From NCBI RefSeq assembly GCF_017161265.1, contig NZ_CP031393.1, forward strand, positions 1,054,001 to 1,118,000: a DNA stretch of 64,000 nucleotides, in the 5' to 3' direction. The position numbers were made by a program, and so were the translations under genes. Under the pieces are notes generated by a model. It made no database searches. It was not told the origin of the DNA and saw nothing but the letters and a program-made list of their open reading frames with translations. This DNA is from Treponema medium (lineage in GTDB: Bacteria > Spirochaetota > Spirochaetia > Treponematales > Treponemataceae). This document shows positions 1-9,028 of this stretch, one piece after another (the stretch's first letter is position 1; every line of letters begins with the position of its first letter).

Positions 1-508
1 TCAGCCCCATGCTGATCAGTAATAGTGGTGCATTTTTCCACTGTGCACTGACATTACTTTCCTCAACTCTCCGTTTGACGGCACAAAGCACAAACGACCA
101 AACAAACATACTTACTAAGGCGCTCACCAGAATAGCAATCAGTTCAATATAGGTAAAAGCTTGATAGAGAGCAAAAATAACAGTGCCGCCCGAAAACAAA
201 CGCTCCCGTATCAACCGACTTTCCGTACGTTTTAAAAGTATTCGATGTAAGGTCAGATCGCACAGATATATGATTATCAATGCAGCAATCGGCGTTATAT
301 CTACGATATCAAGCGGTAATAAAAGAGAGAATTCAAGCAGCCAGCTGAGTGACGCAGAAATGAGCATCACCGCGCCCTCTCGTAAAATAAACGGAATCAC
401 TACGCGGGTTGAACGCGCATTCATCGAAAGGCGTTCCAAACCAATACCATACAAAAAGACTAATGAAGCAGGAAAAGTATAAAAAAAGACTAAGGATGCA
501 ATAAACAT
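1..508 (-). CDS. rnfA: RnfA-like subunit of Rnf electron-transport complex (3' end outside window)
   Basis: The frame opens at an ATG at 508, 12 nt after the rnfE stop, with a GGGAGA ribosome-binding site, and stays open to the window edge (169 codons). It encodes an integral membrane protein of several hydrophobic segments. The last visible residues (WKNAPLLLISMGL) resemble the end of RnfA, so only a few codons should be missing. RnfA and RnfE are homologous membrane subunits of an ion-translocating oxidoreductase in the cytoplasmic membrane. The identity rests on the order rnfC-D-G-E-A and the hydropathy; the sequence itself is divergent. Confidence 0.72.
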   Translation of the reverse strand, partial: MFIASLVFFYTFPASLVFLYGIGLERLSMNARSTRVVIPFILREGAVMLISASLSWLLEFSLLLPLDIVDITPIAALIIIYLCDLTLHRILLKRTESRLIRERLFSGGTVIFALYQAFTYIELIAILVSALVSMFVWSFVLCAVKRRVEESNVSAQWKNAPLLLISMGL

Positions 509-519
509 ACGACGTCTCC

Positions 520-1116
520 CTATTGACCGTTCCGATACGATTCATCGGTTTTGAACGGCAAAAGTTCACCCTTATGAAAACTTCGGAAAAGCCAAAGTGC
601 AATACCCAGCATCATAAGAACACCGGCGCTGCTCCCCCAAAATTTAAGTGGCAAAGGGAACGGGATAAGCGTAATACTGAATAAGCCGGAGCGAATAGGT
701 AAAGAAACCGTACCGAACACAACGAGTTCCCGCAATATCGAGACAGCCGCTAAGAGAATTGAATAGAGTATCGGCATTTCAAATGGATATTGGCTTGAAT
801 CATACATACCGATACTGATAATCAGTATATACGAAAACCCAACCATATATATGTATCTTTCAAGGCTAATTGCTATGACAGGAAAAATTACCCCTACAAT
901 TTGTGCATACAATGCTGCCGCAAGAATAATATCAAGGTAGAGTATAATCTGAGAAAATTTATCAATTTTAAAATAATTGATAAACATCTTGCTCACTATT
1001 CCGATAGCCAAAAGAAACCAAAATTCCGCAATAAAGATTAGACCTTCAGCAAAATGAGCTGCGAGGGGGATGATCGGACATAAGCCTAAAAAAAAGACAA
1101 CCGATTTATTGACCAT
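520..1116 (-). CDS. rnfE: RnfE-like membrane subunit
   Basis: This 198-residue, almost wholly hydrophobic protein has about six membrane segments. The N-terminal stretch (FFLGLCPIIPLAAHFAEG) matches the RnfE pattern of a G-L-C-P motif followed by a second conserved helix. The start at 1116 has an AGGAGCG site and follows the rnfG stop by 2 nt, so the genes are co-translated. RnfE helps form the membrane path of the Rnf redox-driven ion pump. The family match is weaker than in proteobacterial homologues; position in the cluster supports it. Confidence 0.75.
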   Translation of the reverse strand: MVNKSVVFFLGLCPIIPLAAHFAEGLIFIAEFWFLLAIGIVSKMFINYFKIDKFSQIILYLDIILAAALYAQIVGVIFPVIAISLERYIYMVGFSYILIISIGMYDSSQYPFEMPILYSILLAAVSILRELVVFGTVSLPIRSGLFSITLIPFPLPLKFWGSSAGVLMMLGIALWLFRSFHKGELLPFKTDESYRNGQ

Positions 1117-1118
1117 AA

Positions 1119-1586
1119 CTATCGCTCCTGCTTCTTCATCAACATGTCGATTTTATTTTGGTGCATTGCGATTGTTGACTGTGTTATCCCGTACCCTTCC
1201 GCCTGCTCCGGCAGGGCGTCAACCCCGGCAAGCCCGCAGAAGACGCAACCGATTGAGTGTTCATAAAAAAAGACGGCAGGATAAACGCCGTACTTGCCTG
1301 TTATCGGAAGCATAAATACAAACGATTCACGTCCGGAGTATGTTGCGGACAATACAGCTCTAAACGGCAAACCGGATAATCCTGAATTATCATGCCCTAT
1401 GATAGTTATTTGCTGCCCTTTAAATCCCGGATATGCACAACAAAGCTTTTCTGCAGCGGCAGTCAGACATTGGGCATCCGCTTTTTTCCGTAGATACGAC
1501 AGCCCGAAAAATGAGGCTAAGAATACAAGCAAAATTCCGGCAAGTGCGGCATATTTTTTTAAAAGGTGTTTTGCAGCATCGGTCAT
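1119..1586 (-). CDS. rnfG: RnfG-like subunit, short and without a recognisable flavinylation motif
   Basis: The protein is 155 residues, with one N-terminal membrane anchor (about residues 12-30) and an extracytoplasmic domain. RnfG is usually nearer 190-210 residues and carries FMN covalently on the Thr of an S-G-A-T motif near the C-terminus. Here the equivalent region reads YGITQSTIAMHQNK, so the motif is absent or strongly altered. The start overlaps the rnfD stop by 4 nt (ATGA). The call rests on position between rnfD and rnfE and on topology. Confidence 0.62.
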   Translation of the reverse strand: MTDAAKHLLKKYAALAGILLVFLASFFGLSYLRKKADAQCLTAAAEKLCCAYPGFKGQQITIIGHDNSGLSGLPFRAVLSATYSGRESFVFMLPITGKYGVYPAVFFYEHSIGCVFCGLAGVDALPEQAEGYGITQSTIAMHQNKIDMLMKKQER

Positions 1587-2605
1587 AATGCACCTCGTCT
1601 TCTTTTATAAAAATATGCTTCGAGCCACTCGATGAGGGGGGTGAGGCAATCAACAAATAAAACGGCGAAAGGAATACCGGCCGGTATCGCACCGGGACCC
1701 GCAATACAAAAAGCGAAGATGCCGGTCAGTATACCGGTAATGAATCTTCCTTCCCAAGAACAGGGAATAGAGCCGCTGTCATTCATGACAAAAAAGGCCG
1801 AAAAAAGAGCGCCACTCGTCAATATCGCAGATAATATATCCCCCTGTCCGTATGCACTTGCCTGCGCTGCGGAGGGAAATAAATATACAAGCAGACCGTA
1901 AACGATCAAAAAGGTAAAAGGAAGTGTTTTATGAATTGTTTTTACTGACAGCAATACGATTGAAGAACATAACGTTAAGAGATTATAGCGGAAAGCCGGT
2001 ACGGCGGATGGATAATGAAGGAAAAGACTGATATACCCTTCCGGCAGCGTTACATCAACCCCGTGCAGAAATGTCGAATTAAACATTGATGTTATATACT
2101 GATCGGTGGGTGTCTGCAACAAACCGGAACCGTCCAGTGCTGCAAAAACACTGCCGCCGGAGATTATCCGATCGAAGCTGACCGGCTGTACAAAGCAATC
2201 TGGCTTGCACACTGCAGCAATGCAGGCGGCAAGCATAACCGGATTAATCCATGAGGAACCTTTTCCGCCGAAAACACCCCAGCTGAAAAAATAACTCATA
2301 AACGCAATCAAAAAGCTAAAAACGAAACCTCCATTAACCGGTAAGAAAAAGCCTATCAACAATCCGGTTACGAGTGCATAGATATCAAAGGAACCTTTTC
2401 CTTGCATATAACCGATAAGAAAAGACGCAAGCGTTGCTGCCGCTCCGGCGGATATGACCAGAAAGATACTTACAAAATCGTGCATAATGCCCATCGCGAT
2501 AAGCTGAAGCGATAGGAGACTCAGCACGAGTATAGCCGTATGTCGTGCATTTATGCCGGTATAGACGTAGGGCGCAGGAGCGGACATTGTACGGTTATAC
2601 GGCAT
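1583..2605 (-). CDS. rnfD: RnfD-like membrane subunit
   Basis: This 340-residue polytopic protein belongs to the RnfD/NqrB family of redox-driven ion pumps. Hydrophobic helices cover most of the length; a central extracytoplasmic loop (about residues 145-200) corresponds to the loop that normally carries FMN on a G-A-T motif. Here the loop reads LDGSGLLQTPTDQY and lacks that motif. The start at 2605 has an AGGAGA site and overlaps the end of rnfC by 11 nt. A conserved small-residue end segment (AGPGAIPAGIPFAVLF) fits RnfD. Confidence 0.85.
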   Translation of the reverse strand: MPYNRTMSAPAPYVYTGINARHTAILVLSLLSLQLIAMGIMHDFVSIFLVISAGAAATLASFLIGYMQGKGSFDIYALVTGLLIGFFLPVNGGFVFSFLIAFMSYFFSWGVFGGKGSSWINPVMLAACIAAVCKPDCFVQPVSFDRIISGGSVFAALDGSGLLQTPTDQYITSMFNSTFLHGVDVTLPEGYISLFLHYPSAVPAFRYNLLTLCSSIVLLSVKTIHKTLPFTFLIVYGLLVYLFPSAAQASAYGQGDILSAILTSGALFSAFFVMNDSGSIPCSWEGRFITGILTGIFAFCIAGPGAIPAGIPFAVLFVDCLTPLIEWLEAYFYKRRRGAL

Positions 2606-3872
2606 AACTATCTCCTCTTTCTGCTGCCGATTTGATAATCGCGCTTAACGGAATACGTACCGGACACACAGCCGAACAACAGGCACAACTGCTGCATAAT
2701 GCAATAGAACGCAGCGTTTCGGCGGTGTACCGCTCTCTTTGAATATGACGTACCGTATTTATGGGGTCGATATAAGCAGGGCAGCTCCGCAGGCATTGGC
2801 CACAATGGTCGCATTCATCCAGTTGTTGTTGAATATCAATATCTTTCCCAACCGCATGGATCGATTTAATCCCCTTGCCGACCGGTAAGTCTAAACTGTC
2901 AACCAACGTTCCGCGCAATAAACCGTTAAGAATGATATGCGTATTTTTGCTTTTGAAGCCGCCGCATTCTTCTATCAAGTGCCCAATCGGTGTACCAATG
3001 CGTACTTTAATAACCGTGGCGTGTTCCAATGTCTTGCCGGTAAGGAGTAAATACGTCGTCAACATCGGTTGGTTGTGTTGCACCGATTCATAGACCGACA
3101 AAGCAGTTGAAGCATCGATCACGACAGCATCTTTTTCGGCTGAACGTGTATAGGTATTCCCAGCAGGATAGGTTTGCGGGATGGTGAGATGTGCAAGATC
3201 ACGGTCGGAAATAACGGTTCCGATTGTATCAAAAAGGGCACGGTCTTTTTTTTCCGTACCTGTTTCAACGATGATTTTTGTGGCGCCCATCGCCTGAGCG
3301 ATAATGCCGATTCCTTCTGCAACTTCACGGATAAACCGGCGGGCTAAAAAAGAATCCAGCATACAGGTAGGATCTTTATCGTAAAGCATAACGGTTAGTG
3401 TTTTTACACCTTGCTTTACCGCTGCTCTAATGTCTTCGGCAAGAGAAATCGTTTCTCCTGAGGTATTGACTAAACCGGCAAGATCGAGGAAATGAATCAA
3501 CCCTATCTGATCGCTTTGCTTCCACAGATACGGAGTGCGTTGTTTACCCAGTATGCTGAAGCTTCCCCCTGTTTTGATATGAAGTCCGCGGAATGAATGA
3601 CCATTTGGAAGCTGCGTATCGACAATTCCCGAAACAATACCGGGAACCGAAGCATGAACGTGCGCCGACGAGCTGTTCCCTGCACGGGCAACCATCTGTC
3701 CTTCATTCACAAAATCTCCGACGGAGACCAGCGGAAGGCTGCTCATTTGTGTTTTTGATGCAAGCGGTACCAACGTATACTGCGGCAAAAAAGCATTTCC
3801 TTCAAATTGAGGCTCTAAGCGGATATATTTTGCCTGCTGTTGTCCTCGTTTAAATCGTATAAATTCCATCAT
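2595..3872 (-). CDS. rnfC: RnfC-like iron-sulfur subunit
   Basis: The 425-residue protein has an N-terminal barrel-sandwich region, a Rossmann-like middle and two C-terminal [4Fe-4S] motifs of the C-x2-C-x2-C-x3-C-P type (Cys 354/357/360/364 and 393/396/399/403). In RnfC the middle part normally binds FMN and NADH through a Gly-rich G-I-V-G-x-G-G-A motif and an E-C-E-P motif. Here those positions read AGLVNTSGE (132-140) and LYDKDPTC (163-170), so NADH oxidation by this subunit is doubtful. The start overlaps the upstream gene by 4 nt (ATGA), giving a tightly coupled operon. Confidence 0.88.
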   Translation of the reverse strand: MMEFIRFKRGQQQAKYIRLEPQFEGNAFLPQYTLVPLASKTQMSSLPLVSVGDFVNEGQMVARAGNSSSAHVHASVPGIVSGIVDTQLPNGHSFRGLHIKTGGSFSILGKQRTPYLWKQSDQIGLIHFLDLAGLVNTSGETISLAEDIRAAVKQGVKTLTVMLYDKDPTCMLDSFLARRFIREVAEGIGIIAQAMGATKIIVETGTEKKDRALFDTIGTVISDRDLAHLTIPQTYPAGNTYTRSAEKDAVVIDASTALSVYESVQHNQPMLTTYLLLTGKTLEHATVIKVRIGTPIGHLIEECGGFKSKNTHIILNGLLRGTLVDSLDLPVGKGIKSIHAVGKDIDIQQQLDECDHCGQCLRSCPAYIDPINTVRHIQRERYTAETLRSIALCSSCACCSAVCPVRIPLSAIIKSAAERGDSYAV

Positions 3873-5326
3873 CGTATCTTGCTCATTATAATCAGAACAC
3901 AGGGAAATAACAATGTGCCGAGGATAATAAAAAATGCAGTAAGCGGCTCCAGTGCGGATACATATAAAGGACGATAGGCGGCAGCGGAAAAACCGGCTTG
4001 AGCTATCAGCATCTTCTCTAACGGGAGCAGTACCAACCGTTCATTTCTTAATGCACGGAGAATAAACACTGTATCGAAGGAATAGATAACTCTTTCTTCA
4101 CGATGCAGCTTCCCCTCTGAATCCTCATAAAAGGAATAAAAATACACCCGCATATTCGGAGTAAGCGGCTGCAGCGGTTCATGCACATTCAGGTAGGGTA
4201 AAACAGCCGTATACCAATAATCTTCTATATAGTTACTTAAATCAGGGAGATAATCTTGCGGCCGCGATGCCTGCACGGTAAAAAAGCCGGAATCGGTAAA
4301 CGGAATCGGCTGCCGTGAAACCGGCTGAGGCGCATTCAATTTAGCGGCAGCGGGACTTAAACGGTTCGTTGAGAAGACAAGCGGTATAATCGCAGACACC
4401 AGCAGCAAACAGCCGGTTAAGACGGTTGCAGTGATTGCATATCGTGTATTCCAAAACTGTGCCCATGATTGCGGATGCATGGCAAACAGCTTTAACGAAG
4501 GATGTTGACGGTACTGCTCCCAATACGTCTCTTTCAGCTGTAAAAAGCTGTATACGGAAAAGAGTATACTTGCCGATAACAGCAGCGCCAGTAGGAAAAA
4601 GCATAAAGAAACTATTCCGTCGATAGCCGCAGTCAACAGCGGGGCAGCAGGAAGAATCAGCATGAATATATTATGCTTTATCCGCTCTTTAAGCTGCTTC
4701 CACTGAATAGTCAATTCGTTTTCAAGTGCCTCCAGCCAATATGCGGCAGTCAATATACTTAACAAGGCGGTTGCAGACGATAAACTGCTTTTAATACAGA
4801 AAGCATAACAGACAAAGCTGAACGCAGCGGCAAAAAACAGCAGTTTTTTACGGGAATTGGCAATGCAGTAGGCAAATAGAATAAGCGCAAGCAGCCCTTG
4901 TATTGGACTATATGGAATAGCGGCTTCAAGAAAGAAATGAGCTCGTTTACCGTAGAGCGAAAAATAGAACGAAAGGTATTTAAAAATCGAAGTATACGGA
5001 AGATAAAGATATTGGTATCCGCCGTCGTCATCGCGGAACCATCGGGTATAACGGTCGATATCGGTAAATGGAAAGCGTTCATGCCGACCGGTTCCTAGTA
5101 ATGAAAAGCGGTTTGAAACGGAAAACTCCGAGGCAATCCCTGATATACCGGCTTCTTCCGCAGCAGAAACATACTGTTCAATATCGTCCGAGCATGGAAC
5201 CACTGTTATCCGGTATCCATCCCATGCAGGAGCATAAAAACGGAGAGGAAAGATGATAAAAAGCAAGAGAATTCCGGTTGCGATGAACGCCGACAAGAAA
5301 TATAAAAAACCGTTCAGCCGCTTCAT
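3869..5326 (-). CDS. Polytopic membrane protein upstream of rnfC, function unknown
   Basis: This 485-residue protein begins with a membrane anchor (about 8-28), followed by an extracytoplasmic region of about 90 residues, a central block of six or so hydrophobic helices, a second soluble region (about 340-440) and a final helix ending IIMSKIR. No enzyme motif is recognisable. It lies 3 nt after the PAP2-like gene and overlaps rnfC by 4 nt, so it is co-expressed with the Rnf complex. A role as an Rnf accessory or assembly factor is possible, but only context supports it. Confidence 0.6.
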   Translation of the reverse strand: MKRLNGFLYFLSAFIATGILLLFIIFPLRFYAPAWDGYRITVVPCSDDIEQYVSAAEEAGISGIASEFSVSNRFSLLGTGRHERFPFTDIDRYTRWFRDDDGGYQYLYLPYTSIFKYLSFYFSLYGKRAHFFLEAAIPYSPIQGLLALILFAYCIANSRKKLLFFAAAFSFVCYAFCIKSSLSSATALLSILTAAYWLEALENELTIQWKQLKERIKHNIFMLILPAAPLLTAAIDGIVSLCFFLLALLLSASILFSVYSFLQLKETYWEQYRQHPSLKLFAMHPQSWAQFWNTRYAITATVLTGCLLLVSAIIPLVFSTNRLSPAAAKLNAPQPVSRQPIPFTDSGFFTVQASRPQDYLPDLSNYIEDYWYTAVLPYLNVHEPLQPLTPNMRVYFYSFYEDSEGKLHREERVIYSFDTVFILRALRNERLVLLPLEKMLIAQAGFSAAAYRPLYVSALEPLTAFFIILGTLLFPCVLIIMSKIR

Positions 5327-5329
5327 GGG

Positions 5330-5824
5330 TTATGCTGTATAATAGAGTGAAAAATAACTTCCGATTACAACACCGAGGATCATACCGGCAAAGACTTCAA
5401 CGGGAGTATGACCTTGAACTTCTTTCACGGGTTTAAACGGTATGTTCATTGTTTCGGCCATTTTAGCGCCTACTTCGTTTAACATTTTTGCTTGAAGTCC
5501 GCTTGAGCGGCGAACCCCCATTGCGTCCCTAATAACAATCATCGCATAAAAGATAGAAAAAATAAATAAATCCGAAGAAACGCCCTGTTTAAAACCGATT
5601 GCAGTCGAGAGAGCTGTCACAAGAGCAGAGTGACTTGAGGGCATACCTCCTGTGCGCCATACCAATAAGTCGAAAAAGACCGGCAGAGAATGTACTGATG
5701 ATCCGCAAAATCCGATGAATGTTTTGATAAATTGGCTCAAAAGCCAGCTTGTAATCGCCGCTAAAAAAATCGGGTTTTGAGCTACAATTTTAACTTGTGT
5801 AAAAAAAACCTGCATCTTATGCAC
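5330..5824 (-). CDS. Divergent PAP2 (DUF212) membrane protein
   Basis: The 164-residue protein matches the DUF212/YuiD family, called divergent PAP2 proteins. The diagnostic stretches are GGMPSSHSALVTAL (about 77-90), the RDAMGVRRSSG motif that follows, and a C-terminal QGHTPVEVFAG motif. It has about four membrane helices. Members are assumed to be phosphatases acting on membrane-associated phosphate esters, but the substrate is unknown. It is the first gene of the unit leading into rnfC. The first codon is GTG, with an in-frame ATG three codons later that could also serve. Confidence 0.82.
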   Translation of the reverse strand: MHKMQVFFTQVKIVAQNPIFLAAITSWLLSQFIKTFIGFCGSSVHSLPVFFDLLVWRTGGMPSSHSALVTALSTAIGFKQGVSSDLFIFSIFYAMIVIRDAMGVRRSSGLQAKMLNEVGAKMAETMNIPFKPVKEVQGHTPVEVFAGMILGVVIGSYFSLYYTA

Positions 5825-5836
5825 AGTTTTGTATAA

Positions 5837-6766
5837 TTATAAGCTTTTGTCAAGCACCGTATCTTTTAAAGAGGCTATCCAATATTGCATAAGAATGCCA
5901 AATGCGACTGCAACATTGAGCGAGGCTTTAATGCCCTTCATCGGGATGCTGACAATACCGGCGGAAACGCTTTTAAGGGCTTCTGCGCTAAGCCCCAGTT
6001 CTTCGGAGCCGAGCAGGACAATGCCGTGCTTGGGGAAAGAAAAAGAAGTAATCGGAGTGCCGCCTGTTTCAAGCGCAAAGACGGGTAAGTCGGCAGGCAG
6101 AGCTTCAAGCGGACAATACTCCCACGGCAGAAAGTGAGTGCACCCCATCGCCGACCGCTGTGCACGAGGTTGTTCGGGCGAAACGCAACCCTCCGACAGG
6201 AGCAGCTTTTCTGCACCGAAAGCCTCCGCAGTACGGAATATAGAACCGAGGTTAAAGGGGGCGCGGATATCTTCGGCATACACATATACACCCGGATAAA
6301 AGGGGCGCGTTACCGGAATCGCTGCCGGAGGTGCGTCGATCTGTGTTTCTGCATCAGGCGCTGCCGGATTCGGCGCGGTTGTATCGTACTTCGGTATGCC
6401 GGTACCGTAACGCAGCCCCGGAGCGATTAAATCCCATTCGGAGGGCTGCACACCGCTCTGTCGATACAGCGCATGACGCAGCGTATTAAACAGTATACGG
6501 TAATCTCCGACGGTGAGCACGTCCGCATGTAAGGTAGAAGTATAAGTTTTAACGGCAGCGGTAATAACGGAATCGGACGGATACATTGATGCAAGGTGGG
6601 TGCAAAGCCCTTCGATATAAAATGAATCGCAGGAAAGAGAAACGACCGAATACGGTAAATCCGAAGGGACTGCAACGCATTCGGTTTCGAGAGTCTCGAT
6701 GATTTTAATAATCTTGCGTATCTTTTGAGTAGTGGGGAGCCGGACAAGCTTAAAAAGCTCGATCAT
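5837..6766 (-). CDS. SpoU/TrmH-family RNA 2'-O-methyltransferase
   Basis: The 309-residue protein ends in a complete SpoU (SPOUT-fold) methyltransferase domain. Motif 1 (NLGSIFRTAEAFGAEKLLL), motif 2 (VLLGSEELGLS) and motif 3 (IPMKGIKASLNVAVAFGI) are present in order and should build the knotted SAM-binding site. The N-terminal half (about 1-140) is not a standard rRNA-binding domain and may set the target. Which tRNA or rRNA ribose is methylated cannot be read from sequence. It follows the Fe-ADH-like gene with only a few bases between them. Confidence 0.88.
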   Translation of the reverse strand: MIELFKLVRLPTTQKIRKIIKIIETLETECVAVPSDLPYSVVSLSCDSFYIEGLCTHLASMYPSDSVITAAVKTYTSTLHADVLTVGDYRILFNTLRHALYRQSGVQPSEWDLIAPGLRYGTGIPKYDTTAPNPAAPDAETQIDAPPAAIPVTRPFYPGVYVYAEDIRAPFNLGSIFRTAEAFGAEKLLLSEGCVSPEQPRAQRSAMGCTHFLPWEYCPLEALPADLPVFALETGGTPITSFSFPKHGIVLLGSEELGLSAEALKSVSAGIVSIPMKGIKASLNVAVAFGILMQYWIASLKDTVLDKSL

Positions 6767-6769
6767 GTG

Positions 6770-7918
6770 TTAATATGCTTGTTTAAGCAGCTCAAACACA
6801 TCGTCGCTTCGCATCGGTTTTGGGATATAATTCATAAAACTGAGCGAAACGGCATCTTCGGAAATAGCAACCAGCTGCTCAATGGATAAACCGATATCTT
6901 TTAAACGAGTGGGCAGATTAGCCTGAGCTAAACGGCGGCGGATTTCCTCGATAGCGGCCTTTGCTACATAAAGCGGATCGACACCGCGCGTATCGACATT
7001 CAGCATCCGCCCGATCTTTAAGAGTTTATCGAGATTCGATGTTTGCGCATTCGTAAGGATATACGGCAAAAGGATGGTTCCGACTACCGAGCTTGAGATA
7101 TTATAGCGGCTTGCACATGCAAGGGCGATGGCGCTGCCTAATCCCGGACTGGAAAAAGAAATACCGATAGCGGTTAAACAGGCAGCTTCCGCAATAACCG
7201 TTTCGCGGGAAGCGCCGGTAGAACGTCCGTGCTGCGGATCAAGCGACAACAAAAAGCGGTCGATTGCTTTCCCTAAAATCGTTTCCGACAAAAAGTTTGT
7301 TTTTGAAGAGGTATAGCCTTCAAACGCAATGCCGACGCCCTGAAGAATAGTTGCCGTTGTTGCATTTGGCGCAAGGTTTGAATAGCAAGCGGTATCGAAG
7401 ACGCAGAGTTTACAGAGGTCTTTCCGTACTTTTAACAGATGAATTTTCCGTGAACGAGCGTCAACAATCGGACTGAACGGAGTAAAGGTGAACGGTTCCC
7501 TGCATGTAGCGGGAGCTTCGATAAAAGGAAGCGGTTCTGCCGTACAGGGTTTTCCTTCAATAAAATCATAAATTGAACCGGACTCATTGTATAACGAGGC
7601 AACAGCACGACCGACTGCAACCGGTCCCATACCGCCGGAGGCAATAACGGCATCGATAAAAACTCCGCGTGCGAGACTTAATGCATTTTCGATAATATCC
7701 GAGTCGGCGGAACGTTTTACACCGTCAAATACAAGAACGGATATTCCCCTTTCTTCCAATGCATCAATAACTTTTTTTGCAATACCGGTTTCGTGCAGCA
7801 ACGGATCAACAATAAATAAGAATTTTTTTCCAAACTGAACGGCTTCCGCGCCAATTTTTGCTATGGAGTAACTTCCGAGGATAATATTTGATGTAAGTTT
7901 AAAGGTAAAATTAGACAT
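6770..7918 (-). CDS. Iron-containing alcohol dehydrogenase-like protein lacking metal ligands
   Basis: The 382-residue protein has the two-domain layout of iron-dependent alcohol dehydrogenases. The expected metal ligands (Asp-x3-His, His, His) are replaced: the first site reads TILGKAIDRF, and the later His pair falls in SAIALACASRYNISSSVVG, which has no His. The NAD-binding G-G-G-S-x2-D motif reads GGMGPVAVGRAV. It is therefore probably not an active metal alcohol dehydrogenase and may be a pseudoenzyme or have a changed role. The start has a GGCGGA site. It is followed directly by the SpoU gene. Confidence 0.78.
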   Translation of the reverse strand: MSNFTFKLTSNIILGSYSIAKIGAEAVQFGKKFLFIVDPLLHETGIAKKVIDALEERGISVLVFDGVKRSADSDIIENALSLARGVFIDAVIASGGMGPVAVGRAVASLYNESGSIYDFIEGKPCTAEPLPFIEAPATCREPFTFTPFSPIVDARSRKIHLLKVRKDLCKLCVFDTACYSNLAPNATTATILQGVGIAFEGYTSSKTNFLSETILGKAIDRFLLSLDPQHGRSTGASRETVIAEAACLTAIGISFSSPGLGSAIALACASRYNISSSVVGTILLPYILTNAQTSNLDKLLKIGRMLNVDTRGVDPLYVAKAAIEEIRRRLAQANLPTRLKDIGLSIEQLVAISEDAVSLSFMNYIPKPMRSDDVFELLKQAY

Positions 7919-8021
7919 ACTCGTATTCCGCCTTTATTTCAGGTTTTTCGGGAGAAAATATATTAGCGATTACAACTGCGTTGAAACGGCACTATACAGT
8001 TTAACTGTGTGCCGTATTCTT

Positions 8022-8306
8022 CTAGAGACCGTAATCGTCTAATATCCTGTCAGCAACGAGTTCCAAGAGAGCATTATTTATATATGAAGGATCTGCAAGC
8101 TTTTTCTTTACCTCAGCAACCTTATCTTCACGAATGTCCGGTGCATTTCTCACCGCTTCCAATGCGATATTTGCATCTGATAATACCCGTGCTTCATTTG
8201 AAACGGAAACGGCATCGGTTTTACCGAATACTTTAGTCCTTTGCGTCCGTTGAATAGGTTGTACAGGTTTTACAGGATCAATTCCGTTTAGTCTATCAAT
8301 CGTCAT
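8022..8306 (-). CDS. flgM: FlgM-like anti-sigma-28 factor
   Basis: The start at 8306 (MTIDRLNGIDPVK) is chosen because a GGAAGG site lies just upstream; a longer frame begins at 8339. The 94-residue protein is hydrophilic, with a disordered N-terminal half and a C-terminal helix region containing DIREDKVAEVKKKLADPSY, typical of FlgM. FlgM binds and holds the flagellar sigma factor FliA until the hook-basal body is finished. In spirochaetes the flagella are periplasmic. No other flagellar gene lies nearby. Confidence 0.85.
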   Translation of the reverse strand: MTIDRLNGIDPVKPVQPIQRTQRTKVFGKTDAVSVSNEARVLSDANIALEAVRNAPDIREDKVAEVKKKLADPSYINNALLELVADRILDDYGL

Positions 8307-8353
8307 GTTTTTTCCGCCTTCCATAGCTTTTATCGGCATTTTTATCGAAAAAA

Positions 8354-9028
8354 TTAAGCCTTTCCGGATACAAAAACCGAAAACTCGCCTTTTATCGATT
8401 GCCGCTCCTGTAATGTATGTAAAATATCCGATACCGAACCGGATAAAATTTCTTCATGCAGTTTGGTCAACTCGCGGCCGACCACTACCTGCCTCTTGCT
8501 GTCAATATCGGCAATATCTTGTAAGAGCTTGATAATTCTGAACGGGGATTCATAGAGTACAAAACCCGTTTGCATATCGAAAAGCTCCTGCAGCCGCCGT
8601 TTCCTCCGCCCTTGTTTAGGGGATAAGAATCCTTCAAAAAGCACCGACGAGTCGCCTGTTCCTGCAATGCTGACCATAGCCGCAAATGCGGAAGCGCCCG
8701 GGATTGGGACGACAGGATACCCTGCCTCACGTACCAGTTTAACGAGAACGGCTCCGGGATCGCTCAAAGCCGGAGTACCTGCATCGCTCGCATAAGCGAC
8801 ATTCTTTCCATCAGCCAATAGCCCGATAATTTTCTGCGCAGCTTCCGCCTCATTCTGCGCCCTGCACGAAATAAGCGGCTTCCGTATCTCAAAATGAGTT
8901 AAAAGTCCCAGCGTATGCCGCGTATCCTCGCAGGCAATATAGTCAGCCGTTTTGAAAATTTCCAATGCCCGTACTGTAATATCGCCTAAATTTCCAATCG
9001 GTGTTCCAACTACATATAACGATGCCAC
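8354..9028 (-). CDS. rsmI: 16S rRNA 2'-O-ribose methyltransferase RsmI
   Basis: The protein shows the tetrapyrrole-methylase-fold signature of RsmI: SLYVVGTPIGNLGDITVRAL at the N-terminus, ACEDTRHT, then SDAGTPALSDPG and PIPGASAFAAM. RsmI methylates C1402 of 16S rRNA with RsmH. The start is placed at a GTG (9028) because a well-spaced promoter ends 6 nt before it; the frame itself extends to 9124 but that would run into the divergent promoter. At 224 residues it lacks most of the C-terminal extension found in longer RsmI proteins. Confidence 0.88.
   Translation of the reverse strand: MASLYVVGTPIGNLGDITVRALEIFKTADYIACEDTRHTLGLLTHFEIRKPLISCRAQNEAEAAQKIIGLLADGKNVAYASDAGTPALSDPGAVLVKLVREAGYPVVPIPGASAFAAMVSIAGTGDSSVLFEGFLSPKQGRRKRRLQELFDMQTGFVLYESPFRIIKLLQDIADIDSKRQVVVGRELTKLHEEILSGSVSDILHTLQERQSIKGEFSVFVSGKA

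Noticed and set aside
183-482. Plus-strand frame in the rnfA region
   Set aside because: It lies opposite the membrane-protein frame and has no promoter, ribosome-binding site or recognisable domain.
6770-7918. Active iron alcohol dehydrogenase
   Set aside because: The metal ligands and nucleotide motif are replaced, so the fold is kept but the usual activity is not supported.
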